From Bryobacterales bacterium (GTDB lineage Bacteria; Acidobacteriota; Terriglobia; Bryobacterales; Bryobacteraceae): 64,000 nucleotides of DNA. A program made the position numbers and the translations under genes. This document shows, piece by piece, positions 1 through 8,379 of this stretch (the stretch's first letter is position 1; each line of letters opens with the position of its first letter). The stretch lies in assembly GCA_016716385.1 (NCBI GenBank), contig JADJWL010000012.1, positions 130,435-194,434 on the forward strand, in the 5' to 3' direction. Under the pieces are notes generated by a model that was given only the letters and a program-made list of their open reading frames with translations, searched no databases and was not told where the DNA came from.

Positions 1-213
1 GAGAAGTTGCGCACTCCCAATGCCGGGCGCATCCGGCGGCAGGTACCCGGAGTGGATCCCGCCGGATACCTGGCGGAAGTACGGGACTTCCTCGACGCAA
101 TCGCCACCGGCCGGCAGACAAGCTCGCCGGGGATGGAGGGACGCCGCGACCTGGAACTCGTCCTGGCCGGTTACAGGGCGCTCGAAACGGGCGTCTGGAC
201 GCCAATCCCGTAA
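1..213 (+). CDS. Gfo/Idh/MocA-family oxidoreductase, C-terminal fragment
   Basis: The reading frame is open from base 1 and stops at TAA 211-213, so only the last 70 codons lie in the window. The tail (FLDAIATGRQTSSPGMEGRR, then DLELVLAGYRALETG) matches the usual C-terminus of NAD(P)-dependent Gfo/Idh/MocA sugar oxidoreductases, where a conserved helix follows the F-x-x-A-I-x-x-G-R segment. The catalytic and Rossmann parts are outside the window, so the substrate cannot be judged. It converges on the glycosyltransferase on the other strand and the two 3' ends overlap by 43 bp. Its position beside sugar genes fits a role in nucleotide-sugar modification, but that is inference. Confidence 0.75.
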   Translation, partial: EKLRTPNAGRIRRQVPGVDPAGYLAEVRDFLDAIATGRQTSSPGMEGRRDLELVLAGYRALETGVWTPIP

Positions 214-1340
214 ATTTCCAGAAGCCGGCGGACGTTGTTCCGCAGGTCGAATCGCTCGGCGGCGTCGGCCCGCGCGGCCGCTCCCATGCGAATCCGCGCT
301 TCGCTGTCGCGAACCAGCTCGAGGATCGCGCGCGCGATTTCGTCCGGGCGTCCCCGCGACACGATCAGCCCCGTCTCTCCATGGCGCACCAGACTCGGGA
401 TAGCGCCGGCATCCGTGCCGATTACAGGACGCCCGTGAGCCATCGCTTCCGCGATGACCCAACCGAACGCCTCTTCCCAGCGTGATACCAGGCACACGAT
501 GTCCGCCGCGGCGAAGGCACCTTCGGCGAACGGATCCCGCACCAGGCCGGTGAACGTGACATGCTCCTCTAGATCGAGCGCGGCGGCCTGCTCGAGATAG
601 CGGCTGCGCTCGGGCCCATCGCCGGCCAGCACGAAGTGCACGCCAGAGCATGCGGCGCACACGAGCTTCGCGGCGGCGAGCAGGTCGGACACGCCCTTCT
701 CCGGGATCATCCAGCACATCTGCATGACCACGATCCGGTCCCGCGGGATGCCGAGGCGCTGGCGGAACTGCGCGCCTGCGGCAGGGTCCTGCTCCACCAC
801 CCGGAGCCGGTCCACGCCGTTGTAGATCCGTTCCACCCGGTCCGCCGCGAGAATGCCCTGCTCGAGGCAGCAGTCGAGGACGTAGTCGCTCACGGGAATG
901 CACTTGGTAACCGGCAGGCTGATCAACCATGCCGCCCTGCGCTTCCAGGACGGGTAGCGGCGCCCGCCGTGGCCCTCGGGCCGGGAACCCTGGTCGGTGA
1001 AGAAGATCTGCCGCACTCCGTGCAGGCGGCCGATCCAGGCATGCGGATCGAGAAAACCCATGAAGTGCAGGTGGAGGATCCGCGGCCGGTACCGCACGAG
1101 GAGCCGGTGCAGCGGCGCAATGCAGCTAGGACCGCTGGCAAATGCCTCCGGGCAGGTTTCGACAACCGCCCCAGCCGAGGTGAACCAGCCGCGGATTTCG
1201 TTGTCCGGGACCTCGGGAAAGCAGAGGACACTGTCCCACCCCTGTTCACCGAGTTGAATCGACAACTCCCTGGCGAAGGATTCATTTCCCCCCGCCCGCT
1301 GCGGGACGTTGTTGAACAGGGACAAGACCGTTGGACGCAC
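171..1340 (-). CDS. Glycosyltransferase family 4 (GT-B)
   Basis: The 389-residue protein starts with RPTVLSLFNNVPQRAGG, the glycine-rich N-terminal loop of GT-B enzymes. It continues with a donor-binding domain carrying LGIPRDRIVVMQMCWMIPEKG and the late E-x7-E type block around WEEAFGWVIAEAMAHGRPVI, typical of retaining GT4 transferases. The frame runs further upstream to 1544, but that part overlaps the radical SAM gene and looks non-coding. GTG at 1340 leaves a 5-bp gap after the upstream stop at 1346, so I chose it. It is the last gene of a leftward run (glycosyltransferase, epimerase, radical SAM, this gene). It probably transfers a sugar onto a lipid-linked glycan in the cytoplasm; donor and acceptor are unknown. 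Confidence 0.85.
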   Translation of the reverse strand: MRPTVLSLFNNVPQRAGGNESFARELSIQLGEQGWDSVLCFPEVPDNEIRGWFTSAGAVVETCPEAFASGPSCIAPLHRLLVRYRPRILHLHFMGFLDPHAWIGRLHGVRQIFFTDQGSRPEGHGGRRYPSWKRRAAWLISLPVTKCIPVSDYVLDCCLEQGILAADRVERIYNGVDRLRVVEQDPAAGAQFRQRLGIPRDRIVVMQMCWMIPEKGVSDLLAAAKLVCAACSGVHFVLAGDGPERSRYLEQAAALDLEEHVTFTGLVRDPFAEGAFAAADIVCLVSRWEEAFGWVIAEAMAHGRPVIGTDAGAIPSLVRHGETGLIVSRGRPDEIARAILELVRDSEARIRMGAAARADAAERFDLRNNVRRLLEIYGIGVQTPVSSAL

Positions 1341-1345
1341 GACAG

Positions 1346-2419
1346 CTACCGGATCAGTTGAAACGCCTGCTTCTCGGCATCGCTGCAGCGCCGGGTCAGG
1401 CAACAGCCCTCTTGCCACCAGCGGGGCCTGTTTCGCCAGATCTCGTCGATCGGGGCGTGCCTGATGTTGCCCACGACGGGCATTCCGGCGCAGACGGTAA
1501 CCCCGCCATCGGCCTGGATCTGCAACATCGTCAGCGCCGTGCAATGGAGCCGCCGCTCGTGGGCGCTGTGCCCCTGAACGCTCACGCGCGAGCTCTCCGG
1601 GTCACGGAAATAGCGCGCCATCGCATCCAACTGGGCCGGCGAGTTGGCGACGGGAAATCCCGCGCTCTTCAGGCGGATCAATTCATTCACTGCCTCGATG
1701 GCGCGGCCCGGGTCATCCGGCCAGTTCTCGCTGTGCTCCCACCAGCGTGGGTCTTCCGGCGTATTGTAATTCTGCTCGACGGGCTGGTAGAAGGCGTCCA
1801 GACCATGCGCGGCGGCGAAGCGGGCGACGCTGGCGAGGTCGTTGAGGTTCTGCCGCATAATGACGGTCTTGAGGCGGATTGCGTAGCCAAGGTCTTCCGA
1901 TTTCCGGAGACGGACCAGCGTCTTGATGGTGCGCAGGGTCTTTTCCCAGAAGCGCTCCCTGCCCCGGATCAGCGTGTGTGTGTCGCCAATGCCATCGACG
2001 GAAATCGTGATCCGCAGAGGCCGGGCGCGTGCGGTTTCCTCGATTCTCGAAAGGTCATCCCAGAAGCCATGGGTCAGAATCTCCATCGCCAGTCCGGCCC
2101 TGACGCCGTGCCGGACCATCTCCGGCGCCCAGGGTTTCAGCAACGCCTCCCCACCGCTCAGCGCCACCTGCGCCGGTCCCAGCCACCGGCGGATGTCGCT
2201 GAGCAGGGTCTTCCACTGTTCGACGGAGGGGGAGTCCTCGCGGCCGCGATTCTTCCAGATATCGCAGTGCACGCAGCGGGCGTTGCAGTGCTCGGTCAGC
2301 AGGAGGATGATGGAGGCCGGCCGGCAGAGGGAGGCGAAGCGTCCGCCCGCCAGCGACCGCAGCCGGTAATTGATCCCGTCGTGGACGCGCCGGTAGGCCG
2401 CATCCCAGTGTGGAAGCAC
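1346..2419 (-). CDS. Radical SAM protein with SPASM-like C-terminus
   Basis: The 357-residue protein has the radical SAM cluster motif C-x3-C-x2-C at residues 45-52 (CNARCVHC), a GGE block (ALSGGEALLKPW), and a C-terminal cysteine-bearing segment (GGVTVCAGMPVVGNI then CCLTRRC) like the SPASM/twitch regions that bind auxiliary Fe-S clusters. Such proteins often act in cofactor or peptide maturation, and some occur in surface-polysaccharide clusters. It starts at GTG 2419, with a purine-rich AAGGGAGG stretch a little further upstream than usual. It sits between wecB (39-bp gap) and a GT4 gene (5-bp gap), so it is almost certainly co-transcribed with them. What it modifies is not visible from sequence. 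Confidence 0.8.
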   Translation of the reverse strand: MLPHWDAAYRRVHDGINYRLRSLAGGRFASLCRPASIILLLTEHCNARCVHCDIWKNRGREDSPSVEQWKTLLSDIRRWLGPAQVALSGGEALLKPWAPEMVRHGVRAGLAMEILTHGFWDDLSRIEETARARPLRITISVDGIGDTHTLIRGRERFWEKTLRTIKTLVRLRKSEDLGYAIRLKTVIMRQNLNDLASVARFAAAHGLDAFYQPVEQNYNTPEDPRWWEHSENWPDDPGRAIEAVNELIRLKSAGFPVANSPAQLDAMARYFRDPESSRVSVQGHSAHERRLHCTALTMLQIQADGGVTVCAGMPVVGNIRHAPIDEIWRNRPRWWQEGCCLTRRCSDAEKQAFQLIR

Positions 2420-2458
2420 GGAAATCGCCGCACCCTCCCTTTCTCGTACCGCTCTGAA

Positions 2459-3604
2459 TTATACCGTCCGCATCCTCGCCACCAGGACTTCGACGATGCG
2501 CTGCGCCGCCTGGCCATCCCAGAGGGGAGGGACCGACCCGGGACGCGCGGGCGCCAGTTGGCGCTCAATGGCCCGCCGGATTCCCTCGGCCTTCACGCCG
2601 GCCAGAATGTTCGTTCCCACCTCAGTGGTCACCGGGCGTTCCGTATTCTCCCGCACGGTGACGCAGGGAACCCCCAGGCACGTCGTTTCTTCCTGGACAC
2701 CGCCGGAGTCCGTGACAACGAGGGAGGCATGCCGCATGAGGCAGAGGAAGTCCAGGTAGCCGAGCGGCTCGATGAGACGGATGCCGGCAAGGGCCGCGTC
2801 GTGCAATCCGTGTCCGGCGATTTGCTTGCGGGTCCTTGGATGGACAGGGAAGACGACGGGGCACTGGGACGCCAGAGGCTGAATCCCCTCGAGGATGCTC
2901 GTGAATGCTTCGCGGCGATCCACATTCGCGGGACGGTGCAATGTGAGCAGCGCGTAGCGCTTCGTCGCGCCGTTATCGCGCAGGCCGAGGCTTTCGAGAA
3001 TCCCGGACTCACCGGCCCGCTCCACGGACGCCAGGAGCGAGTCGATCATCGTGTTTCCAACGAAATGCACCGTATCCGGGGCAAGTCCCTCGCGCGCCAG
3101 ATTGCGGACCGCGCTCTCCTCGGTGACGAACAGCAGGTCGGCGAGCTGGTCTGTGAGGATTCGGTTGATCTCCTCCGGCATGGTCCTGTCAAACGACCGG
3201 AGGCCGGCTTCGACGTGGGCGATCACGGGGCGGCCGCCGTGCGCGGAGTAGGAGATCTTGGCCGCCACCAGCGCGCAGGCAACTGTCGAGTTCACATCGC
3301 CCACGACGATGAGCACATCGGGTTGTTCGGCGGCAAGCACGGGCTCGAAGCGGCTCATGATTTCCGCGGTCTGGACGGCGTGCGACGCCGAGCCGACTTG
3401 CAGACTCACATCGGGCCGGGGCAGTTCCAGGTCCTTGAAGAACGCGTCCGACAGATTGGCATCGTAATGCTGCCCGGTATGAACCAGCACGTGGCGAATC
3501 GCACCGGCTGGGCTGGCTGCCCTGTTGTGGACGGCGATCGCCTTCAAGATCGGAGCGGCCTTCATGAAATTCGGCCGGGCGCCAACGACAGTCATGATCT
3601 TCAC
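2459..3604 (-). CDS. wecB: UDP-N-acetylglucosamine 2-epimerase (non-hydrolysing)
   Basis: The 381-residue protein begins KIMTVVGARPNFMKAAPI, the hallmark start of WecB/MnaA. It retains VHTGQHYD, VVGDVNST, AHVEAGLRS, TLHRPANVD and TDSGGVQEE, which form the UDP and substrate sites. The enzyme interconverts UDP-GlcNAc and UDP-ManNAc, feeding ManNAc into surface glycans. The GTG start at 3604 is preceded by a strong Shine-Dalgarno (AAGGAGAT) at a normal distance, which decides the start against a longer open frame reaching 4015 that runs into the upstream glycosyltransferase. It lies 13 bp after that gene's stop and 39 bp before the radical SAM gene, so it is inside the operon. Confidence 0.95.
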   Translation of the reverse strand: MKIMTVVGARPNFMKAAPILKAIAVHNRAASPAGAIRHVLVHTGQHYDANLSDAFFKDLELPRPDVSLQVGSASHAVQTAEIMSRFEPVLAAEQPDVLIVVGDVNSTVACALVAAKISYSAHGGRPVIAHVEAGLRSFDRTMPEEINRILTDQLADLLFVTEESAVRNLAREGLAPDTVHFVGNTMIDSLLASVERAGESGILESLGLRDNGATKRYALLTLHRPANVDRREAFTSILEGIQPLASQCPVVFPVHPRTRKQIAGHGLHDAALAGIRLIEPLGYLDFLCLMRHASLVVTDSGGVQEETTCLGVPCVTVRENTERPVTTEVGTNILAGVKAEGIRRAIERQLAPARPGSVPPLWDGQAAQRIVEVLVARMRTV

Positions 3605-3617
3605 AGTGGGAATCTCC

Positions 3618-4859
3618 TTACGAGTCAAGCACGTCCCGGATGATTGCGGCCAGCCGGCCCGTCTGGCGCGAACCGTCGAACTCCTCCCAGAACCAGTCGC
3701 TGGCGCGGACGGCATCGGAAGGCAGGGTGAGGAAGCGGGACAATTTCGCGTCGATCTCCTCCTCGGTGTCGTCGATGTACAGACATGCGTACGGGACGCC
3801 GGCGCGGGCAAGGATCGCTTCGAGCGGCGATTCCCGTGAAGTGACCGCCAGAATGGGGCGCCCGATGCGAAGATAGTCGTACAACTTCGCTGGGACCTGA
3901 AGATTGGCCCCCGTTTGTTGCGGGTCCAGCAGCAGGAGGTAGTCCGCTCCGGCGGCTGCCGCGTTGGCCTCGGCCTTCGGCACGTTCTTGCCGTCGTATT
4001 CGAGGCAACCGGCATCTCTCATCCGGTCCCAGAGTTCACGGTCGACCGTGAGGGAATCGAGGACCACCAGACCCACAAGGCGCACCCGGACCGCGCTTTG
4101 GTCGATCCGTCCGGCGGCGGCAAGCCGCTCCAGAGCAGCCAGCACAAGCCCCGGATGACGCACCGTATACATCGTCCCGACGTGAGCGAGCACCCGGTAC
4201 GGCCGCGAAGGCAGCGAACGCGCCGACTCGACTGGCTCTTCGGGATCGAAGCCGTTGGGCAGGACGTGCATCTTCGCCGAGTACTGCGGGTAATTCCTCT
4301 TCCACAGGACAGAAACAGTCTCGGTATTGGCGATCAGGGCATCGGCGTACCGGAAAACCGAGCGCTCGATCCAGCGGTCCACGCGGCGGGTCAGCCAGGT
4401 TTGGGTGGGCCGGAACGGGTTCGCCAGGTAGGGGTCGCGAAAATCGGCGACCCAGCGGATTCCCTTGATCCGGCGCAACAGAAGAGCGGCGAGATGAACG
4501 GTAATCGGCGGCGCGGAAGAGACCAGCGCGGTGTAACCGCGAGTTGGCCAGGACCGCAGCGCCCGCCAGGCGGTGAGCACGATCCACACCACCCCGTTGT
4601 CATGCGGAAATACGAACCGGCGTAAGACAATCTCCACCCAACCAAGAAGAGATCTCCTGTCGGGCTCCACATATCCGGGAACATGAGTGACGTGAGGCAA
4701 AGGGCGTTCCGGATGCTGCCTGGATGCCGTGATGACATGGGGCTCAAAGCCAAAGCGCGACAGGTAGCGGTAGAACCTGGAGGGACGGGCAGCCCCGGTT
4801 TCGGTCCCGGGAGTGAAGTAGAACGCCAGCAGAAGCACCGGATCGGGGGAGTCGCCCAT
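3618..4859 (-). CDS. Glycosyltransferase, GT-B fold
   Basis: The protein has 413 residues from ATG 4859. The N-terminus (PVLLLAFYFTPGTETGAARP) carries the glycine-containing loop of GT-B glycosyltransferases. The middle contains IRWVADFRDPYLANPF and ALIANTETVSVLW, seen in WcaI/WbuB-type transferases. The C-terminal half has the nucleotide-sugar binding end YLRIGRPILAVT. It is the first gene of the leftward operon that continues into wecB 13 bp later. The longer open frame up to 5225 overlaps the divergent GT2 gene and was not used. It probably adds one sugar to a capsular or O-antigen-like repeat; specificity cannot be read from sequence. Confidence 0.8.
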   Translation of the reverse strand: MGDSPDPVLLLAFYFTPGTETGAARPSRFYRYLSRFGFEPHVITASRQHPERPLPHVTHVPGYVEPDRRSLLGWVEIVLRRFVFPHDNGVVWIVLTAWRALRSWPTRGYTALVSSAPPITVHLAALLLRRIKGIRWVADFRDPYLANPFRPTQTWLTRRVDRWIERSVFRYADALIANTETVSVLWKRNYPQYSAKMHVLPNGFDPEEPVESARSLPSRPYRVLAHVGTMYTVRHPGLVLAALERLAAAGRIDQSAVRVRLVGLVVLDSLTVDRELWDRMRDAGCLEYDGKNVPKAEANAAAAGADYLLLLDPQQTGANLQVPAKLYDYLRIGRPILAVTSRESPLEAILARAGVPYACLYIDDTEEEIDAKLSRFLTLPSDAVRASDWFWEEFDGSRQTGRLAAIIRDVLDS

Positions 4860-4910
4860 GGCTACCAGGATAGCCGCTAGTGCGCGGATGCTACGATAAC
4901 TCGCGGCAGC

Positions 4911-6038
4911 ATGAACGCCGAACTTCTTTTCTGGCTCGCCGTGGGTTGGGTTGTCTACGTGTACCTCGGCTTCCCGGTTCTGCTCTGGGCACTGGCATGG
5001 ATCTTCCCGAAACCGGTAGCCCGGCGCCCGGTCACGCCCTCCGTTTCCCTTCTCGTGGCGGCGTACAACGAAGAGCGGGTGATCGCAGCCAAAGTGGCGA
5101 ACTCGCTCGCCCTGGATTACCCGCGGGACCTGCTGGAAATCGTCATTGTCTCGGATGGCTCCACCGACAGGACCGCGGCGCTTGCGGGCGAGCTCGCACA
5201 GGATCGCGTGCGGGTGATCGCTCACACAGGGAACCGCGGTAAGCTGACAGTCCTCAACGAGGCGGTTCCTCTGCTGCGCGGGGAGATCGTGGCGTTCTCG
5301 GACGCGGCGAGCATGCTGGCTCCGGACGCGATCCGCGCCCTGGTGGCCAATTTCGCCGATCCGCGGGTGGGCGCCGTGAGCGCGATTTACCGGGTCGGCG
5401 CGCTCGACACGGCGGACATCGGGGCCTCGGAGGCCTTTTACTGGAAGTACGAGTCATTCCTGAAGCTGCGGCAATCCACGCTCGGCTCGGTCCTCGGCGC
5501 CCACGGTTCGCTTTACGCGATCCGTAAGGCGCTCTACCCGTTCCCGGCGCCGGGCACCATTAACGACGACTATGTGATCCCGATGCGCATCCTGCAGCAG
5601 GGCTATCGGGTGATTTACGAGCCGGCCGCGGTATCGGCCGAAGAGAGCGCTGAGATGAGCGGCTTCAGCAGGCGCGTCCGCATCATGGCGGGCAACGTCG
5701 AGCAGCTCCGCGAGATGGTGCCGCTGCTCAGTCCACCGCGGCCGCTACCGCTGTTCTTCTTCGTCTCGTATAAGCTTGGGCGCCTGCTCGTGCCGTTTTG
5801 CATGGTGGCGGCGCTGGCAGCCCATGCCGCGCTGCTGGGGTCGTCCGGCTACCGCTGGCTCGCCGTTCCCCACGCGGGCTTCTACGGGCTTGCCCTGTGG
5901 GGTGCATTCCGCCGTCTGCGGCCCAGGCTTCTCCAGTTGCCGTACTACTTCTGCATGATCAATGCGGCCGCCTTCTTTGGCTTTTACTACGCTACCCTCG
6001 GCCGGGGCCGGCTGCGGTGGAAACGCTACGCCGCCTAA
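4911..6038 (+). CDS. Glycosyltransferase family 2, membrane-attached
   Basis: The protein has 375 residues. An N-terminal membrane segment (residues about 5-31) precedes a GT-A domain with VAAYNEERVI, the UDP-binding VSDGSTD at about 81-87, FSDAASML as the DXD-like block, GAHGSLYAIR and the acceptor-side INDDYVIP. The usual QxxRW is represented by FSRRVRIM. Two or three further membrane helices follow. This resembles processive or lipid-linked GT2 enzymes. It is divergent from the leftward polysaccharide operon with about 50 bp between starts, so both may share a control region. The TAA stop lies inside a 161-bp repeat copied from the caspase-TPR gene (see that feature), so the original C-terminus may have been replaced. 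Confidence 0.85.
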   Translation: MNAELLFWLAVGWVVYVYLGFPVLLWALAWIFPKPVARRPVTPSVSLLVAAYNEERVIAAKVANSLALDYPRDLLEIVIVSDGSTDRTAALAGELAQDRVRVIAHTGNRGKLTVLNEAVPLLRGEIVAFSDAASMLAPDAIRALVANFADPRVGAVSAIYRVGALDTADIGASEAFYWKYESFLKLRQSTLGSVLGAHGSLYAIRKALYPFPAPGTINDDYVIPMRILQQGYRVIYEPAAVSAEESAEMSGFSRRVRIMAGNVEQLREMVPLLSPPRPLPLFFFVSYKLGRLLVPFCMVAALAAHAALLGSSGYRWLAVPHAGFYGLALWGAFRRLRPRLLQLPYYFCMINAAAFFGFYYATLGRGRLRWKRYAA

Positions 6039-6194
6039 GGGGCCGGAGGCAGCCATGCCTGTCCGCGCAGCGCCCGCCTGCGCTTTTCCCGCAGACGCCG
6101 TATCGATTCCCGTGAGCCCGTCCGCCGCAGGGCTTCGCTGTAGGCGCCGGCCGCCGCGTCGAAGCGTCCCTGGCTCGCCTCGAGATCGCCCAGC
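6034..6194. repeat. 161-bp copy of the 3' end of the caspase-TPR gene
   Basis: This stretch matches 12898-13058 over 161 bases with a single difference (C at 6078, T at 12942). On the minus strand it encodes the last 52 codons and stop of the caspase-TPR protein, as a detached fragment with no start. Its left edge falls exactly at the end of the GT2 gene and supplies that gene's stop codon. Near-identity implies a recent copying event. Confidence 0.9.
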
Positions 6195-6317
6195 ATGTTT
6201 GGCCCGGAGGACGCCAATTCCATCGGGCGGGGGCTGCTCGCGTTCCTGGCTACGCCTATCGCGTTTGGGCTAGGAGTTGCGGGAGCCATTCAGGGGTACA
6301 AGAGCTGGCGGTGCTAA
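6195..6317 (+). CDS. Possible small membrane peptide or gene-end remnant (40 aa)
   Basis: An ATG directly after the 161-bp repeat opens a 40-codon frame (MFGPEDANSIGRG, then a hydrophobic run and GAIQGYKSWRC) ending in TAA 6315-6317. It reads like a single membrane helix with a polar tail. No ribosome-binding site can be assigned because the upstream DNA is the copied repeat. It may be the tail of a gene displaced by the duplication. I do not recognise it. Confidence 0.25.
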   Translation: MFGPEDANSIGRGLLAFLATPIAFGLGVAGAIQGYKSWRC

Positions 6318-6416
6318 CTAAGACGCGGAAGCAACGCGCCGCGCATGCTCTATCGGCAAGGGGTCTCCATGCGGTTTTCTCGGTCTGGCCGAACGGAACG
6401 CTACACTGCCAGCGAA

Positions 6417-6496
6417 GGCCCCTTAGATCCCAGCGGTTAGAGCAGCGGACTCATATAATGCGTTGGTCGTAGGTTCAAATCCTACAGGGCTCGCCA
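6417..6496 (+). tRNA. Degenerate tRNA-Met-like gene (CAT anticodon)
   Basis: The sequence folds as a tRNA: acceptor strands at 6417-6423 and 6486-6492, D arm 6426-6443, T arm GTAGG/CCTAC with loop TTCAAAT, and encoded CCA at 6494-6496. The anticodon region GGACTCAT points to Met (or the lysidine-modified Ile2). It shows decay: a C-C mismatch in the acceptor, an A-G mismatch in the D stem, a G-G mismatch in the anticodon stem, and a nine-base anticodon loop with an extra TA. A -10-like TACACT lies at 6402-6407. I read it as a tRNA pseudogene or a badly diverged tRNA rather than a working one. Confidence 0.5.
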
Positions 6497-6660
6497 TCTG
6501 CAGGTCCATCGTCGTTTGCGCGCCTCTTCGAAACCTTTTCTCGTCGCCGGCCTTGCAACCCGGGGCTCACCTGCGGAGTGCTAAGGCCTGGGCGGACCCC
6601 TTCGTCAGTCTTGCTGCGGGTCTCGAAGTTCTTCGCATCCCTTCCAACCGAATTCGATCG

Positions 6661-8379
6661 ATGGCGCGAGTTCGCCAGGAGCTTCGATCGTCGAAAGACG
6701 ACCGCCACGTGCGCTGGCGAAAGGCGCGCGTCGACCTGCCAAATGTCCTGCTTGCGGTCACATCCGCAATCAGATTAGCCCTGTCAAAAGCCTGTTATTC
6801 TGTTTGGTTGCTCCGCGAGGCGTCCTACTACGGCAAGATGACGCTCGGGTGGTGGAAGTTCGTCCGGACTCCTCCTGCCGCCGACGCCCGTGCGGCCGTC
6901 CGCCAGGGATTGGCTGACCGCCAGAAGAACTTTCTCGATCTGCTCCGCCGGGTGGTCTTCGAAGCGCCCGGGAGTCCCTACCGGAATCTCTTCGACTGGG
7001 CCGGCTATTCGTACGCCGATGTCGACCACGAGGTAGGCCGCCTTGGCCTGGAGACGGCCCTGGAAGATCTCCGGCGCGCGGGCGTCTATCTGACCCACGA
7101 TGAGTTCAAGGGAAAGACCCCTATCGTGCGAGGCTCAAACCGCATGGAGGTTGTCCCCGAGGACTTCACCAACCCCCTGGCCAAGGGTGTCCTCGAAGGC
7201 TCGAGCAGCGGCAGCCGCAGCCGAGGGACGGTATCTCCTCGGAGCGTCGAGCACCTCAACTATCGCGAGACCCAGGAGTCGCTCTACTGGGACGAGTTCA
7301 GGGTTTACGACCGCTCAATCGTCCTGCTGATGCAGATTCTCCCCTCGTCGGTCGGATTGCGCCGCGCGGTGGGCTACCTGCGCAAGGGAGCCAGAATCGG
7401 CGCGTGGTTCACGATTGGCCGGGCCTCGGACGCCCACTACCGGGCCGTCACAAACGTGCTGGTGCTGGAGTCGCGGATGCTGGGCCTGCGGATGCCGTTC
7501 CCGCAGCCGCTGCCGCACAATGACTTCTCGCCGGTTGCGCGTTGGATCGCTCAGGAGCTGGCGCAAGGGCGCCCGGTAGCGATGATGGCCAACGTGAGCT
7601 CGGCGGTTCGGGTTGCCGCCGCCGCGATGGAACTCGGGCTCGACATCCGCGGCAGCCAGTTTTTCGTCGGCGCGGAAGCGCTCTCCGCGGCCAAGCAGGA
7701 AACGATCGAGCGAGCCGGAGCGACGGCGCATGCTCGCTACGGATGCTCCGAGATCGGGCTGCTCGGGATGGCATGTCCCGAGATGCGCGGGAATTGCGTC
7801 CATCTGATGGAGGACTCCGTCGCCGCTATCAGCCAGCGAAAGCTTGCCCCGTTGAGCCAGACCGAGGTGAATTCGCTGCTTTTCACCACCCTTCGCGAAT
7901 GGGCACCGCTGATGCTGATCAACGCCGAGATGGACGACGCCGGCGAGATCGGTCCAGCACCTTGCGAATGCGGCCTGAAGCGCCTCGGATTCATCAGGCA
8001 AGTCGACCGGATCTTCAGCTACGGCAAGCTTACCGGACAGGGCGTCACGCTGATGAGCGGTGACCTGCTGAATATCATTGAGAGGTTGTTGCCGGAGAAG
8101 TTCGGTGGCGTCTCCACCGATTACCAGTTGGTGGAGCAGGAGGGCGCACATCAAACGGAGCTCGAGCTGCGCATTCATCCGCGCCTGGGACTGCGTTCAG
8201 AAGATGCGGTCCGACGCTACTTCGTTCAGGAACTGAAAAAGGTCTATGGAGGGTCGACGACGGAGCGTCGTTTCACTCACACGGACGCATTCCACATACG
8301 ATTCGCAGAACCGCACCTGACGGGCGGGCGCAAGGTGCTGCCCCTGCATCTGCTGGGTGCGGCGAGCCCGCCCCAATGA
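6661..8379 (+). CDS. PaaK-like adenylate-forming enzyme
   Basis: The protein resembles the phenylacetate-CoA ligase / coenzyme F390 synthetase family. It carries a serine-glycine-rich ATP loop (LEGSSSGSRSRGT), the YGCSEIGLLG block equivalent to the acyl-adenylate A5 motif, and a later ISRQ/IRQVDRIFSYGKL segment where the C-terminal hinge lies. These enzymes activate a carboxylate with ATP. ATG 6661 gives 572 aa; ATG 6838 gives 513 aa, closer to family length. Neither has a clear ribosome-binding site, so the start is uncertain. The stop overlaps the next gene's first possible ATG (8376) by four bases, implying coupling with the TonB-dependent receptor. The substrate is unknown. Confidence 0.6.
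   Translation: MARVRQELRSSKDDRHVRWRKARVDLPNVLLAVTSAIRLALSKACYSVWLLREASYYGKMTLGWWKFVRTPPAADARAAVRQGLADRQKNFLDLLRRVVFEAPGSPYRNLFDWAGYSYADVDHEVGRLGLETALEDLRRAGVYLTHDEFKGKTPIVRGSNRMEVVPEDFTNPLAKGVLEGSSSGSRSRGTVSPRSVEHLNYRETQESLYWDEFRVYDRSIVLLMQILPSSVGLRRAVGYLRKGARIGAWFTIGRASDAHYRAVTNVLVLESRMLGLRMPFPQPLPHNDFSPVARWIAQELAQGRPVAMMANVSSAVRVAAAAMELGLDIRGSQFFVGAEALSAAKQETIERAGATAHARYGCSEIGLLGMACPEMRGNCVHLMEDSVAAISQRKLAPLSQTEVNSLLFTTLREWAPLMLINAEMDDAGEIGPAPCECGLKRLGFIRQVDRIFSYGKLTGQGVTLMSGDLLNIIERLLPEKFGGVSTDYQLVEQEGAHQTELELRIHPRLGLRSEDAVRRYFVQELKKVYGGSTTERRFTHTDAFHIRFAEPHLTGGRKVLPLHLLGAASPPQ

Noticed and set aside
1331..3643. Long plus-strand open frame of 770 codons
   Set aside because: It lies opposite the radical SAM and wecB genes, has no recognisable domain and no ribosome-binding site. 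High GC creates long antisense frames.
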